In this document: positions 27,016-35,516 of the stretch, piece by piece
How positions within the stretch are numbered: the first letter of the stretch is position 1
Layout of the letters: each line of letters begins with the position of its first letter
Assembly (NCBI RefSeq): GCF_029846715.1
Contig: NZ_JARVWW010000036.1
Span: forward strand, 1-64,000
From: Bradyrhizobium nivariense
GTDB taxonomy: Bacteria; Pseudomonadota; Alphaproteobacteria; Rhizobiales; Xanthobacteraceae
Direction of reading: 5' to 3'
Length of the DNA stretch: 64,000 nucleotides
Translations under genes and position numbers: made by a program
The notes under the pieces: generated by a model
The model's database searches: none
What the model was told of the DNA's origin: nothing
The model's input: the letters and a program-made list of their open reading frames with translations, nothing else

Positions 27016-28089
27016 ATGTATCCGCGAAGTCCTGCTGACCTCACAGTCGCTGGCCTGAGCCTGGCGCTCGGGCTTGATCCCGCATCCGTCTCGTCGATCG
27101 AGACCGAGGTCATTGGGCAAGGTCTCGGTATTTACGGTCAATTGGCGCGTATCAGGCTTCTTTACCGAGCTGGAGCGGCAGGCCCAAGATCTGTGATCGC
27201 AAAATTCCCATCGGCGATCGAGCAAATCCGCGGTCTTGCGCAACAGTTGAAGTTCTACGAACGAGAGGTCAAGTTTTACAGGCATATTGGCAAAAGCGAC
27301 TCCTTACCTAGCCCAAGATGCTTTTACGAGTCGTACGATGCTGCGAGCGATGACTTCGTCCTGCTCCTGGAGGATCTTGGCGACCATCGGCTCGGTGATC
27401 AATTAAAGGGATGCTCTGCGGAGGATGCATTCGTGGCGGTTCGCCAACTCGCGGATCTTCACGCGGAATGGTGGGAAAGTCCCAGACTGAAGACAATGGA
27501 CTGGGTACCGCTAGGCGAGAGCGAAGTAAATAAGGGCGCCATGGCACTCTATCCTGTTGCTTGGCCGCTCTTTCTTCAGCGGTGTGGCGCGGCCCTTTCT
27601 GATGAGATGCTGCGAATTGGTGAACGCCTATCTGATCAGATTGCGGCCATGCTCGATCGCTTTCGCGATCGACCACGGACGCTTTGTCATGGCGATTACA
27701 GGCTCGCCAATCTGTTCTTTGGCATGCGGCCAGACCATGAGCCGGTCAGAGTTGTGGATTGGCAAATCGTTAGCCAATGCGTGGGCACGTACGACGTCGG
27801 AATGTTTCTCAGTCAGAGCGTGGCTCCGTCAATCCGGCGCGAGATAGAACTGGATATTTTACGCTCGTATCATACCCGTCTTCTCGAACTTGGAGTAAGA
27901 AGTTACACCTTCGCTGACTGCATCGATGATTATCGTTGGACGCTTATGTTTTGTTTTTGCTATCCGGTTATTGGTGGCGGGCTAGGCGACCTCGCCAACG
28001 AACGCGGCGTTGCTTTAGCTCAAGCCATGACCGATCGATGTGTTCTTGCGATTCGAGATTGGAAGGCTTTCGAGTTCTTGAAGTCTTAG
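27016..28089 (+). CDS. Phosphotransferase (aminoglycoside phosphotransferase / ecdysteroid kinase-like)
   Basis: A 357-residue kinase-fold protein. The Brenner catalytic motif is LCHGDYRLANLFF (about residues 224-236) and the metal-binding motif is VVDWQIV (about 248-254). An FYEREVKFYRHI helix corresponds to the N-lobe region seen in EcKL/DUF1679-type kinases. Family members phosphorylate small alcohols, antibiotics or sterols; in soil bacteria they often sit with acyl-CoA dehydrogenase clusters, but none is present here. It starts at an ATG with a GGAGTTAGG site. It is the last gene before the left 92-bp repeat, and its substrate is unknown. Confidence 0.85.
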   Translation: MYPRSPADLTVAGLSLALGLDPASVSSIETEVIGQGLGIYGQLARIRLLYRAGAAGPRSVIAKFPSAIEQIRGLAQQLKFYEREVKFYRHIGKSDSLPSPRCFYESYDAASDDFVLLLEDLGDHRLGDQLKGCSAEDAFVAVRQLADLHAEWWESPRLKTMDWVPLGESEVNKGAMALYPVAWPLFLQRCGAALSDEMLRIGERLSDQIAAMLDRFRDRPRTLCHGDYRLANLFFGMRPDHEPVRVVDWQIVSQCVGTYDVGMFLSQSVAPSIRREIELDILRSYHTRLLELGVRSYTFADCIDDYRWTLMFCFCYPVIGGGLGDLANERGVALAQAMTDRCVLAIRDWKAFEFLKS

Positions 28090-28141
28090 TTGGTTGCACG
28101 GTACAGACGCATCCCGCTTTCGTAACAATCATCGTATTCGG

Positions 28142-28233
28142 TGTTAATAGGCGTGGGGTCCTCGCGCCGATCGGCGGGCAAAGTCGTTGATTCAGATGAC
28201 AGCGAAGGGGTCATCGTTCAGCGCCGATTTACA
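28142..28233 (+). mobile_element. 92-bp miniature element with IS21-like ends, left copy
   Basis: It begins TGTTAATAGGCG and ends CGCCGATTTACA, whose reverse complement TGTAAATCGGCG matches the start at 10 of 12 bases. The last 27 bases match the right end of the IS21 element at 21 of 27 positions. A second copy of exactly 92 bp and the same orientation lies at 33466; hand alignment without gaps gives 60 of 92 identical overall and 38 of the first 49. No coding capacity. Its right end supplies the stop codon of the ABC ATPase pseudogene. Confidence 0.65.
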
Positions 28234-29026
28234 TGTGGGAGTAGAGCCGGCCGAACTCGGCAGTCTCGCGCAGGGCGACCGGGTCGCGCGGGCGCGGGAA
28301 AGAGACGTCAAAATCCTCTTTCAGCCGCCCCGGCCGCGCAGACAACAGCATGATCCGGCTCGCCAGCGTCAGCGCCTCGCCGAGATCGTGGGTCACGAAC
28401 AGAACAGTCTGCCGCTCTCGCTCCCAGATCTCGAGCAGGGTCTTGTGCATCTCGAGCTTTGTGTGGGTGTCGAGCGCGCCGAACGGCTCGTCCATCAGCA
28501 GGATCTCCGGCTCGAGGATCAGCGTCCGCATCAGCGCAACGCGCTGACGCATGCCGCCGGACAGCATGCGTGGAAACGTCCGGGCGAAACCGCTCAACCC
28601 GGCACGCTCGACCGCTTTCGCAACCCGGTCCGCCCGCTCCGTTTTTGCAACCCCTGCGATCTCGAGCCCATAACCGATATTCTGTTCGACGGTCCGCCAG
28701 GGGAACAACGTATCGCGCTGGAAGACGTAGCCGACTTTCGGATTTACGGTGCCCTGCTCGACCGCATCGCCATCGATCTGGATGCGCCCTCCCGAGCGCG
28801 GCAGCAGACCGGCGACCATGTTCAGGATCGTACTCTTGCCGCAGCCGGACGGCCCAAGCAGCGCGACGAATTCGCCTTACCGCACCTCAAATGACACATT
28901 GTCCACGGCGGTGAATTGCGCGGCGCCGGCACTGAAGGTCTTCGTCAGGCCCTGCACCGCAATCCGGACCGCTGCACTCTGCGCGTGCGGCGCGAGGGCA
29001 AGGCTGGAGCCCGACACGGACGTCAC
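28229..29026 (-). pseudogene. ABC transporter ATP-binding protein (TauB/SsuB-like) with in-frame stop
   Basis: The reading frame from a GTG at 29026, overlapping the upstream stop as GTGA, encodes a nitrate/sulfonate-type ATPase: VDNVSFEVR, then TAA (28879-28877, codon 50), then GEFVALLGPSGCGKST, and onward with LSGGMRQRVALMR, ILLMDEPFGALD and VTHDLGEA intact. A single base change (for example CAA or GAA to TAA) would explain the stop. There is no start codon between it and Walker A, so internal restart would lose the P-loop. The C terminus is also cut: the stop codon comes from the end of the 92-bp element. No permease gene follows. Confidence 0.88.
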
Positions 29027-30066
29027 TTGTACTTCGCCTTGGCCGCATCGAGGAAGCTCATGTCGACGACTTCCTCGTATTTGGTTTCAGGGATATCCGT
29101 GCCCTTGCGGTACCAGGGCTTTGCGCCGCGCGCGAACGACGCCTTGTCGATGCTGCCGTCATAGGCCCAGGTCGATGTGTCGAAGCCAAGCTCGGCCGCG
29201 ACCGCATCGGAATCCGTGCCGGAGAAATATTTTGGCGCGACGAGCGCCTGGACCTCGGCGAGCGGCGTCGCCTTGACCCATTTCATGGCCCGGTAGATCG
29301 CGTTGACGAAGGCCTGCACCGTCGCCTTGTCCTGCGTGACCGTATCCGCGAGCGCGTAGATCACCAGCACCGGCACCGTGCCGCCAAAATCCTTTTCGAA
29401 CTCTCCGGGCTTTGCGGTGTCGTAGATCACCTTGCCGAAACCCTTCTTCTCGATTTCCACGGTCCAGCTCGGCGGCGCCATGATGGCATCGAACTGCTTG
29501 GTCTCGAGCGACGGAAACATGGTATTCGGGCCGCCGCCGGCAACCCAATTCACTTTGTCGCTAAGGCCGCGCGCCTCGAACACATAGGTGCCGTAGACCC
29601 AGGTCCCCGAACCGATTGCGGTCGCGGCGACGATCGGCTTGGCGTCGTTGGCCCGCTTATAGGCCGCCAGTTTTTCGACGGACGTGATGCCGCTGTCGTA
29701 AAGATCCTTTCGAATGACGATGTTTGCATAGGAGCAAACCATTTCGGTCGCGAGCAGGATCTTGCAGGGCTTGCCCCGCGCGGACAGCTGGAGCGGGTGA
29801 CTGGCGTCGCCATGGGCGAACATCGCCTGCTCCGCGGCGAGCGTCTGGCGTCCAAACGTGCCGGAATTGCCGGGAACGAGCTTCGGCTTGAGTCCCTCGT
29901 CCTTGAAATATCCTTTCATCTCGGCGATCATGGCAATCGCGTAGACCGGAGAGACAGGTCCGAACGCGATGCTTGCGAGCTTTTCTTCCGCGCTCAGCAT
30001 GCGCGGAAAGCCGGCGGCAGCGAAAGCCGAGCCCGCAATGAGCGCTTCGCGACGCGTGATCCTCAT
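29023..30066 (-). CDS. ABC transporter substrate-binding protein (NMT1/TauA-like)
   Basis: A 347-residue periplasmic binding protein of the nitrate/sulfonate/taurine/hydroxymethylpyrimidine class. The N terminus MRITRREALIAGSAFAAAGFP is a twin-arginine-like signal peptide (RR at 4-5). The mature part has FGPVSPVYAIAMIAEMKGYFKDEGL, usual for the first lobe, and GSGTWVYGTYVFE at the hinge. The ATG at 30066 follows a GAGGAGG site. Its ATPase partner is broken and no permease is present, so uptake through this locus seems lost unless other components serve. Substrate unknown; the adjacent enzymes point to a carboxylate. Confidence 0.9.
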   Translation of the reverse strand: MRITRREALIAGSAFAAAGFPRMLSAEEKLASIAFGPVSPVYAIAMIAEMKGYFKDEGLKPKLVPGNSGTFGRQTLAAEQAMFAHGDASHPLQLSARGKPCKILLATEMVCSYANIVIRKDLYDSGITSVEKLAAYKRANDAKPIVAATAIGSGTWVYGTYVFEARGLSDKVNWVAGGGPNTMFPSLETKQFDAIMAPPSWTVEIEKKGFGKVIYDTAKPGEFEKDFGGTVPVLVIYALADTVTQDKATVQAFVNAIYRAMKWVKATPLAEVQALVAPKYFSGTDSDAVAAELGFDTSTWAYDGSIDKASFARGAKPWYRKGTDIPETKYEEVVDMSFLDAAKAKYK

Positions 30067-30104
30067 GCATTCCTCCTCGCAAATATTTTTTTTGATTGCT
30101 TTCG

Positions 30105-31319
30105 TCAGGCAGCGTCGGACTTGGCCGTCACAATCCCCGTTGCAGCTAGTTCCGCGATCTCGTGTGGCGTGCAGCCGATTTCCGTCAGCACGTCTCTGGT
30201 ATGCTCGCCCACCTGGGGCGGATCATAGCGGTTTGACAGACGCTGCCCATCCATTGAAACCGGCAGCAACGGTGTCTTGGCGCGACGTCCATCCGGCAGC
30301 TTGATGTCGATCAATCCACCGGACGCGTTGAGATGGGGATCGTCGAAGAGATCTCCCGGCTTGTTCACGGGCGCATACGGCAGATCGAGCTGATCGAGCT
30401 TTTGCGCGAGATCGGATTTGTCCCACAGACCGAAAATCCTTGCGATCTCCGGGATCAGCCAATCCCGGTGATCGACCCGGCCCTGCCCGGTGGCGAACCG
30501 CGGATCTCCCAGCCAGGCTTCGCGGTCGAACGCGCGGCAGAAGGCCTGCCATTGCTCTTCACCGACGATGGTGACGAAGAGTTTTGAGCCGTCGCGCGTG
30601 TCGAACAAATCATAGACGGGCCATGGGCTCTGCTTGACGGAATATGGCGTTGCCGGTTCGCCCGTGACGGTCTCGTACATCATGGCCTGCGCCATCAAGA
30701 ACACATTGTTCTCGTACAGGGCGCTCTGGATGTAGCGGCCGCGGCCGGTTCGTTGCCGTTCGGCGAGCGCGGCCTGGATCGCGATCGCACCGAACATGCC
30801 GCCCATGACGTCGTTGACCGAAGCGCCCGCGCGCATCGGCTTATCCGGCAGTCCCGTCATGTAGGCAAGCCCGCCCATCATCTGAACCACCTCGTCCAGG
30901 GCAAGGCGGTTCTCGTAGGGCCCCGGCAGATATCCCTTGAGCGAGCAATAGATCAGCCGCGGCGCGAAGCTCGCGACCGACTGGTAGTCGAGACCGATGC
31001 GCTTGAGCAGGCCGGGTCGGAAATTCTCGATCAGGACGTCGCAGCTCTCGATCAGCCGCCGCGCCAATTGCTGGCCTTTGGCGGTCGACGTGTCGAGCGC
31101 GAGGCTCCGCTTGTTGCGGCAATAGGTGTTGAAGAATCCCGCGGCCGGCCCCTTGAAGGAACGCGTACGATCCCCCTTCGTCGGCTCGACCTTGATCACG
31201 TCAGCGCCGAGGTCGGCCAGGATGAGTCCGCAACTCGGGCCCATCACCATCTGGCTGAACTCGACGACGCGCACGCCTTCGAGCGGGCGAAGCGGCGCCT
31301 TGTCAGGCGCCGTGCTCAT
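30105..31319 (-). CDS. Family III CoA transferase (CaiB/BaiF)
   Basis: A 404-residue enzyme of usual length. The N terminus reads PLEGVRVVEFSQMVMGPSCG and LADLGADVIKVEP. It continues through NKRSLALD and DVLIENFRPG to the catalytic Asp in ASVNDVMGGMFGA (about residue 170) and the following RTGRGRYIQSAL helix. It would activate an organic acid by transferring CoA from a donor such as succinyl-CoA. The ATG overlaps the lyase stop (ATGA) on the minus strand. The pair suggests that the product of this step is cleaved by the lyase. All family motifs are intact. Confidence 0.92.
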   Translation of the reverse strand: MSTAPDKAPLRPLEGVRVVEFSQMVMGPSCGLILADLGADVIKVEPTKGDRTRSFKGPAAGFFNTYCRNKRSLALDTSTAKGQQLARRLIESCDVLIENFRPGLLKRIGLDYQSVASFAPRLIYCSLKGYLPGPYENRLALDEVVQMMGGLAYMTGLPDKPMRAGASVNDVMGGMFGAIAIQAALAERQRTGRGRYIQSALYENNVFLMAQAMMYETVTGEPATPYSVKQSPWPVYDLFDTRDGSKLFVTIVGEEQWQAFCRAFDREAWLGDPRFATGQGRVDHRDWLIPEIARIFGLWDKSDLAQKLDQLDLPYAPVNKPGDLFDDPHLNASGGLIDIKLPDGRRAKTPLLPVSMDGQRLSNRYDPPQVGEHTRDVLTEIGCTPHEIAELAATGIVTAKSDAA

Positions 31320-32251
31320 GCGGCGCTCCGCAAGGCTTTCGGGATGCCCGCTTCGTGCAGATGTCCGGTCAGGTGTTTTGGCGCGATGTGGCGCGCAAGA
31401 ATCTCGCGCGTCTTCATCAGCCGGTCGAGATCGATCCCGGTGGACAAGCCCATCCGCTCCAGCATGAAGACGAGGTCCTCGGTGACGACATTGCCGCGCG
31501 CGCCCGGCGCGAAAGGACATCCGCCGAGACCCGAGACCGCCGCATCGAAGCGGCGAATGCCGGCATCGAGGCCCGCGACCGCATTGGCAAGCCCTGCGCC
31601 GAGCGTATCGTGGAGGTGCAGCCGGAGCGGCATTTTTGCACCGACCTCGTGCCGCGTGACGCGAACGATGTCCTTGATCAGACCGGGCGTTCCATAGCCG
31701 ACAGTGTCGGCGAGCCCGATTTCATCGACTCCCGCCTCCGCGAAACCGCGCGCGAGCCGACCGACCGCAGTCTCCTTGATCTCGCCTTCGATGGAGCAGC
31801 CGAACGCGGTCGCAATCGCTCCCATCAGCCGCGGACGGTTTTGGACCGGAAGCACATCCAGCGCGGCACGCACGGCGCGAAAGCCGTCGAGCTGCTCCTC
31901 GATCGTGCGGCGCACGTTGGCGAGGTTGTGGCTCTCGCTGGCCGAGATCACGAAATAGATGGCGCCGACACCAGCGGCGATCGCCCGCTCCGCGCCTTTG
32001 AAGTTCGGCACGAGCGCACCGATCGTTGCGCCCTTGTGCTGTACCGCATGCGCCATTACCGCATCGACGTCGGCAAATTGTGGCACGACCTTTGGCGGCA
32101 CGAACGAGCCTGCATCGATTTCGCCGACCCCGGCTGCGACGATCGCGTCGATCAGCGCGCACTTCGCGTCCGTCGGAACGAAGACGTCCAGGTTTTGTAG
32201 ACCGTCGCGCATAGCGACCTCGCAGATGTGGACATCGGGCGTCCGGGCCAT
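31316..32251 (-). CDS. Hydroxymethylglutaryl-CoA lyase-like enzyme
   Basis: A 311-residue TIM-barrel aldolase of the HMGL/DRE family. The metal and catalytic Arg-Asp motif is RDGLQN (about residues 15-20). Further motifs are LHLHDTLGAG with metal-binding His residues and GGCPFAPGARGN with the catalytic Cys. It should split a 3-hydroxy-3-methyl acyl-CoA into acetyl-CoA and a keto acid. The ATG at 32251 has a GGGAGA site. It heads the minus-strand operon lyase - CoA transferase - binding protein - ATPase, divergent from the GntR regulator across a nested palindrome. 3-hydroxy-3-methylglutarate or a citramalate-like acid is a reasonable but unproven substrate. Confidence 0.9.
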   Translation of the reverse strand: MARTPDVHICEVAMRDGLQNLDVFVPTDAKCALIDAIVAAGVGEIDAGSFVPPKVVPQFADVDAVMAHAVQHKGATIGALVPNFKGAERAIAAGVGAIYFVISASESHNLANVRRTIEEQLDGFRAVRAALDVLPVQNRPRLMGAIATAFGCSIEGEIKETAVGRLARGFAEAGVDEIGLADTVGYGTPGLIKDIVRVTRHEVGAKMPLRLHLHDTLGAGLANAVAGLDAGIRRFDAAVSGLGGCPFAPGARGNVVTEDLVFMLERMGLSTGIDLDRLMKTREILARHIAPKHLTGHLHEAGIPKALRSAA

Positions 32252-32263
32252 TCGGCATGTCTC

Positions 32264-32306
32264 CCGTATTGTATATTGTTGTCGAAAAGAACAATCTGCG
32301 ATACGG
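32264..32306. promoter_or_regulatory. Nested dyad operator between lyase operon and gntR
   Basis: The structure is CCGTAT-N5-ATTGTT-N9-AACAAT-N5-ATACGG: two perfect six-base inverted repeats, one inside the other, sharing a centre at 32285. It lies 13 bases before the lyase start and 33 before the regulator start. GntR/FadR-type proteins bind such TTGT...ACAA dyads. Its symmetry and place make it the probable operator for both genes. Confidence 0.65.
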
Positions 32307-32338
32307 TCTGTCAAGTCACAAATGTCCGGATTGCCGTG

Positions 32339-33247
32339 ATGTCCGCCTCCGAATCTGATCGACGACGCCTGGCCGGCAATAGTGGGGAGCGCGGTGACCA
32401 TCTGGCGGGTCTCATCCTGGCCCTGGCCCGGCGCGACGGCATGAAAGCGGGCGACCGGCTGATCGAGCAAAGACTCGCGGACGCGCTCGACGTCTCGCGC
32501 GCGCCGATCCGGCAGGGCCTGAAGGCGCTGGAACTCGCAGGCTTCGCTCGCGGCGAGCCCAATCGCGGCTTTGTCCTGACGAGAAGCCCGGGGACCGGCG
32601 CCGCGCGTTCGGCGATCGCGGCGGTGAACCGCTCGGAAAAGTCCTACGCCGCCGTCGCGGCCGACCTGCTCGCACGACGGCTGTCCACTGATGTCACCGA
32701 GGCCGAGCTGATGCGCCGCTACGCGCTCAGCCGCACCGAGTTGCAGCGCCTGCTCGATCGCATCGCCGTCGAGGGCTGGATTGCGCGCCTGCCCGGCTAT
32801 GGCTGGCGCTTTGCCGAGACCGTATTGAGCCCCGAAGCGCAGGCCCAAGTCGCGGCGTTCCGCGCCGTGATCGAGCCGGCGGCGATCCTGCAGCCGGGTT
32901 ACAAGCTCGGGCTTGACGTGGTCAGTCGCCTGCGCCAGCGCCAGGAACGGATTTTGGCCGGTGAGCTAGAGAAGATGACGGTCGGTGAGGTCTACCAGTT
33001 CGGCTGCGAGTTTCACGAAGAGATCGCGCGCGGCGCCGGCAACCCGTTCTTCGTGGAATCGCTGCGGCGCGTAAACTCGATCCGGCGTCTGTTCGCCTAC
33101 CGGAGTTTCACCGATCGAGATGGCATGCGCCGCCATATCGCCGAGCATCTGCGGCTGCTGGATCTCTTCCAGTGCGGTCGCTACAGCGAGGCTGCCGTCC
33201 AGATGGCGCGTCATCTGCAACGCCCGCTCTCGTCCGAACCAGCGTAG
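32339..33247 (+). CDS. GntR-family regulator (FCD type) with two winged helices
   Basis: A 302-residue regulator, longer than the usual 220-250. A first GntR winged helix lies at about residues 20-82 (RLIEQRLADALDVSRAPIRQGLKALE). A second, divergent one lies at about 98-160 (LSTDVTEAELMRRYALSRTELQRLLDRI). The FCD ligand domain follows (AFRAVIEPAAIL; FHEEIARGAGNPFF; HIAEHLRLLDL). Metal-type His residues of FCD are present. It is divergent from the lyase operon and presumably represses it through the nested dyad in between. The ATG at 32339 precedes the first helix; the open frame upstream overlaps the operator. Confidence 0.88.
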   Translation: MSASESDRRRLAGNSGERGDHLAGLILALARRDGMKAGDRLIEQRLADALDVSRAPIRQGLKALELAGFARGEPNRGFVLTRSPGTGAARSAIAAVNRSEKSYAAVAADLLARRLSTDVTEAELMRRYALSRTELQRLLDRIAVEGWIARLPGYGWRFAETVLSPEAQAQVAAFRAVIEPAAILQPGYKLGLDVVSRLRQRQERILAGELEKMTVGEVYQFGCEFHEEIARGAGNPFFVESLRRVNSIRRLFAYRSFTDRDGMRRHIAEHLRLLDLFQCGRYSEAAVQMARHLQRPLSSEPA

Positions 33248-33465
33248 AGCGCCTATCGACGCGATTCCCCGTCTCGCATCAGGTGGCCGTGCCTCTTGGG
33301 CGCTCGCGAGACCCACCCCGCAAGAGCGGTTTCGAGAGTGTCATTGAGTCGTGCGGGTTGAGCGAGTGGGGGCAGCGAGCTCCGTTTTACGGCTCATCCT
33401 ACGCGCCTACGTAGTCGTCCAATAAGCTGGTTGTCAGATGAAGAGACGAAGTGCGAGCCCTGGAG

Positions 33466-33557
33466 TGTCAATCGGCGCGGGGTCCCGACGCCGATCGGCG
33501 AGCTAAGCTATTGACCTACCAAGCGGTGGAGGGGGCAATCTTGAAGGCCTTTTCACA
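33466..33557 (+). mobile_element. 92-bp miniature element with IS21-like ends, right copy
   Basis: It begins TGTCAATCGGCG, identical over 12 bases to the right terminus of the IS21 element, and ends TTTTCACA. It has the same length and orientation as the copy at 28142. The two enclose the lyase/CoA transferase/GntR block of 5.2 kb. No target-site repeat is obvious. The remaining bases of the 33248-33616 gap hold no recognised gene. Confidence 0.65.
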
Positions 33558-33616
33558 TCTAGGATATTGCCCGCTTCCGGAGAGCTGTTATTGTTGAGCG
33601 GTCTTGCGTCTAGGGG

Positions 33617-34468
33617 ATGATGATTTTGTCTCCAGCAGAACTGTCTAGCAGCGAGGCGGAACGACTGCGGGCCTTCGAACGCCAAGGTCATGATGCTTTG
33701 GCGAAGAGCTATCATGCATTTTTTGCGGCGGTGACTGCTCTAGCCACCGATCCTCTTTTCGACGACGTGCATTTGCACCGTGGTACACGTCTGCTGGATG
33801 TCGCGAGCGGGCCGGGTGCTCTTACAGCCGAAGCCGCAAATCGTGGCGCACGCTCGGTCGGTGTTGACTTGTCGCCGCGGATGATAGAGCTGGCGCAGCG
33901 ACTGTACCCCACGATCGAATATCGTGAGGCAGACGTAGAACATCTCCCATTTCCCGATCATACGTTCGACGCAGTCGTCTGCGCTTTCGGGCTTGGACAT
34001 TTTCCCCGGCCAGAACTTGCTGTCGCAGAGTGCGTACGAACCTTATCGCCCGGCGGACGCATTGCGTTTTCTTGGTGGGGTGATCCGTCGCGCCAGCGTA
34101 TTCAAGGCATCTTCCGTGACGCGATTGCCGAGATTGGCGTATCGGCTCCGCTGGACGTGCCACAGGGCCACAATGTGTTTCGTTATTCCAACTCGGCCGA
34201 ATTCCTCCAGTTGCTAGACGGAGCTGGCCTCACGGAGGTGAAGGTCACAGAGCACGCTGCAACCTACTTCGTCCCCGATACGGAGATGCTTTGGCGAGGC
34301 GGGTTGGGCAGTCTCGTTCTGACCGGCGCTCTCATCCGGAAGCAAGATCAGGCGACTCAAGGCTTGATCCGAACCGCGTTCGAACGTTGTGCCAGCGTCT
34401 ACAAATCAGCCGATGGGCTGAACCTGCCTATCGCGTTCAAAATAGGCTCGGGCCAGCGACCGACTTGA
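33617..34468 (+). CDS. Class I SAM-dependent methyltransferase
   Basis: A 283-residue Methyltransf_11/25-type enzyme. Motif I is LLDVASGPGALT (about residues 58-69) and the strand-2 acid lies in VGVDLSPRMIE. Motif II is ADVEHLPFPDHTFDAVVCAFGLGHF and the post-motif is LSPGGRIAFSWWG. No membrane helix or signal is seen. It stands alone between the right miniature element and a hairpin-rich gap. The natural acceptor molecule cannot be read from the sequence; ubiquinone/menaquinone-type methylases share these motifs. Confidence 0.88.
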   Translation: MMILSPAELSSSEAERLRAFERQGHDALAKSYHAFFAAVTALATDPLFDDVHLHRGTRLLDVASGPGALTAEAANRGARSVGVDLSPRMIELAQRLYPTIEYREADVEHLPFPDHTFDAVVCAFGLGHFPRPELAVAECVRTLSPGGRIAFSWWGDPSRQRIQGIFRDAIAEIGVSAPLDVPQGHNVFRYSNSAEFLQLLDGAGLTEVKVTEHAATYFVPDTEMLWRGGLGSLVLTGALIRKQDQATQGLIRTAFERCASVYKSADGLNLPIAFKIGSGQRPT

Positions 34469-34631
34469 GGGGCGCACAGGCGCAATGGGTCAAATGCGAC
34501 CTGGGGAGGAGGGCTGCTGTTGTGAAGATTTTCGGACGTCCCCGTAGCCCTAGCATAGCCCTTCTCGTCAGCAACTGAATCTGACCGGTTACGTTGCTCG
34601 GAATCGCGTGCAGCGTGTCGATTGCGGCGCG

Positions 34632-34690
34632 TTGGTGCCCTGTTGCAGGGTGAAGCCCGCCGCTGGGCAGGCTTCACGGAGTGGCACCAA
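34632..34690. repeat. Compound palindrome able to form a three-way junction
   Basis: The outer stem is TTGGTGCC (34632-34639) with GGCACCAA (34683-34690). Inside are two arms: CCCTG-TTG-CAGGG (34638-34650) and GTGAAGCC-N12-GGCTTCAC (34650-34677). All stems are perfect, although the first arm shares two bases with the outer stem and one with the second arm. There is no T-run, so it is not a simple terminator. It may be a mobile-element end, a structured RNA or a recombination site. It sits in the 34469-34736 gap between a methyltransferase and a convergent small gene. Confidence 0.6.
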
Positions 34691-34736
34691 GACAGCGATG
34701 AACGTAACAGATTGAGCGACTAACGACCCGTCGTAA

Positions 34737-35090
34737 CTATTGATCTCGGTCAGCTTCAAATTGATCGGCATAGCCCCACATCGTGGCGGCGGCGCCTCTC
34801 TCCGAAATCAATTGAATTTCCCAGGGCCCGTATGTAGTTGCAGGCATGGAAACGACGCGCACTCTCTTGCCGGCCCCAGGTCGGGTACAGGCGAGACTAC
34901 GAATGCCGGCTCCGTCGTCCTGAGCCATTGCGACGATTGCCTTTCGGATTTGGAATGGCGTTTCGCAGATCACAGTGTCAGCCATCGTCCAATAATAGGA
35001 CGTCTTGACGTCTACTGATCCATCCGATTGCCAGCGGAGCCAAACGGCCCCAGCAACCGCAAAGGCGAAGCCAATGTCGAGGAGGCGCAT
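34737..35090 (-). CDS. Small exported protein of unknown function
   Basis: A 117-residue frame whose ATG is preceded by a strong GGAGG site (GGAGGTCTC-ATG), which argues for a real gene. Residues 1-20 form a hydrophobic stretch (LLDIGFAFAVAGAVWL), a signal or anchor. The rest is soluble and contains two Cys residues (VICET, LACTR) and the patterns TSYYWTMADTVICE and TMWGYADQF. I do not recognise a family. It has no operon partner. Confidence 0.5.
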   Translation of the reverse strand: MRLLDIGFAFAVAGAVWLRWQSDGSVDVKTSYYWTMADTVICETPFQIRKAIVAMAQDDGAGIRSLACTRPGAGKRVRVVSMPATTYGPWEIQLISERGAAATMWGYADQFEADRDQ

Positions 35091-35516
35091 GAGACCTCCA
35101 TACCGGCCCCGGCGCGGCTCCGGCCGCGGGTATCCGGTCGAGATCTACATTACAGGACAGACCTGCTGTGCGCCAGAGCCGGAACCAAAGATCTGGAAGT
35201 GATGTGGTGATTGATAAGCGGCTTGAAGCCGCGCATTACCGCCGTGGCACTCAGTGACCGTTGGTTGACACAGGCCAACCAAGCGAACCATCATCGACCC
35301 GATTCTTGTGACGGGCTCGATGCAAAATGATCGGCTGCCGCAAGCCAGAAAAGCCGGGCCGTCGGAATCCAATTAGGAGCTTTCACCGAATTTGCGGCCG
35401 GCATGCGCAGAGGCAACTGCCATTAACCTGCACCGGCCGGCAACTCTGGCAGCGACATGCGTTGATGCGCACTGCCGGAGATGGGTCCGCGCAGTCCCAG
35501 GGAACGCTAACCAGTT
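35091..35516. other. Gap without recognised features
   Basis: This 426-base stretch has only short overlapping frames and no supported gene. Promoter sites for the minus-strand gene to its left may lie at its left end. Confidence 0.4.

Noticed and set aside
30753..31697. 314-codon plus-strand frame across the CoA transferase and lyase
   Set aside because: Antisense to two genes with clear catalytic motifs and overlapping start/stop codons.
34632..34690. Compound palindrome as an integron attC site or tRNA-like gene
   Set aside because: No attC consensus core (GTTRRRY/RYYYAAC), no anticodon arm and no cassette array nearby.
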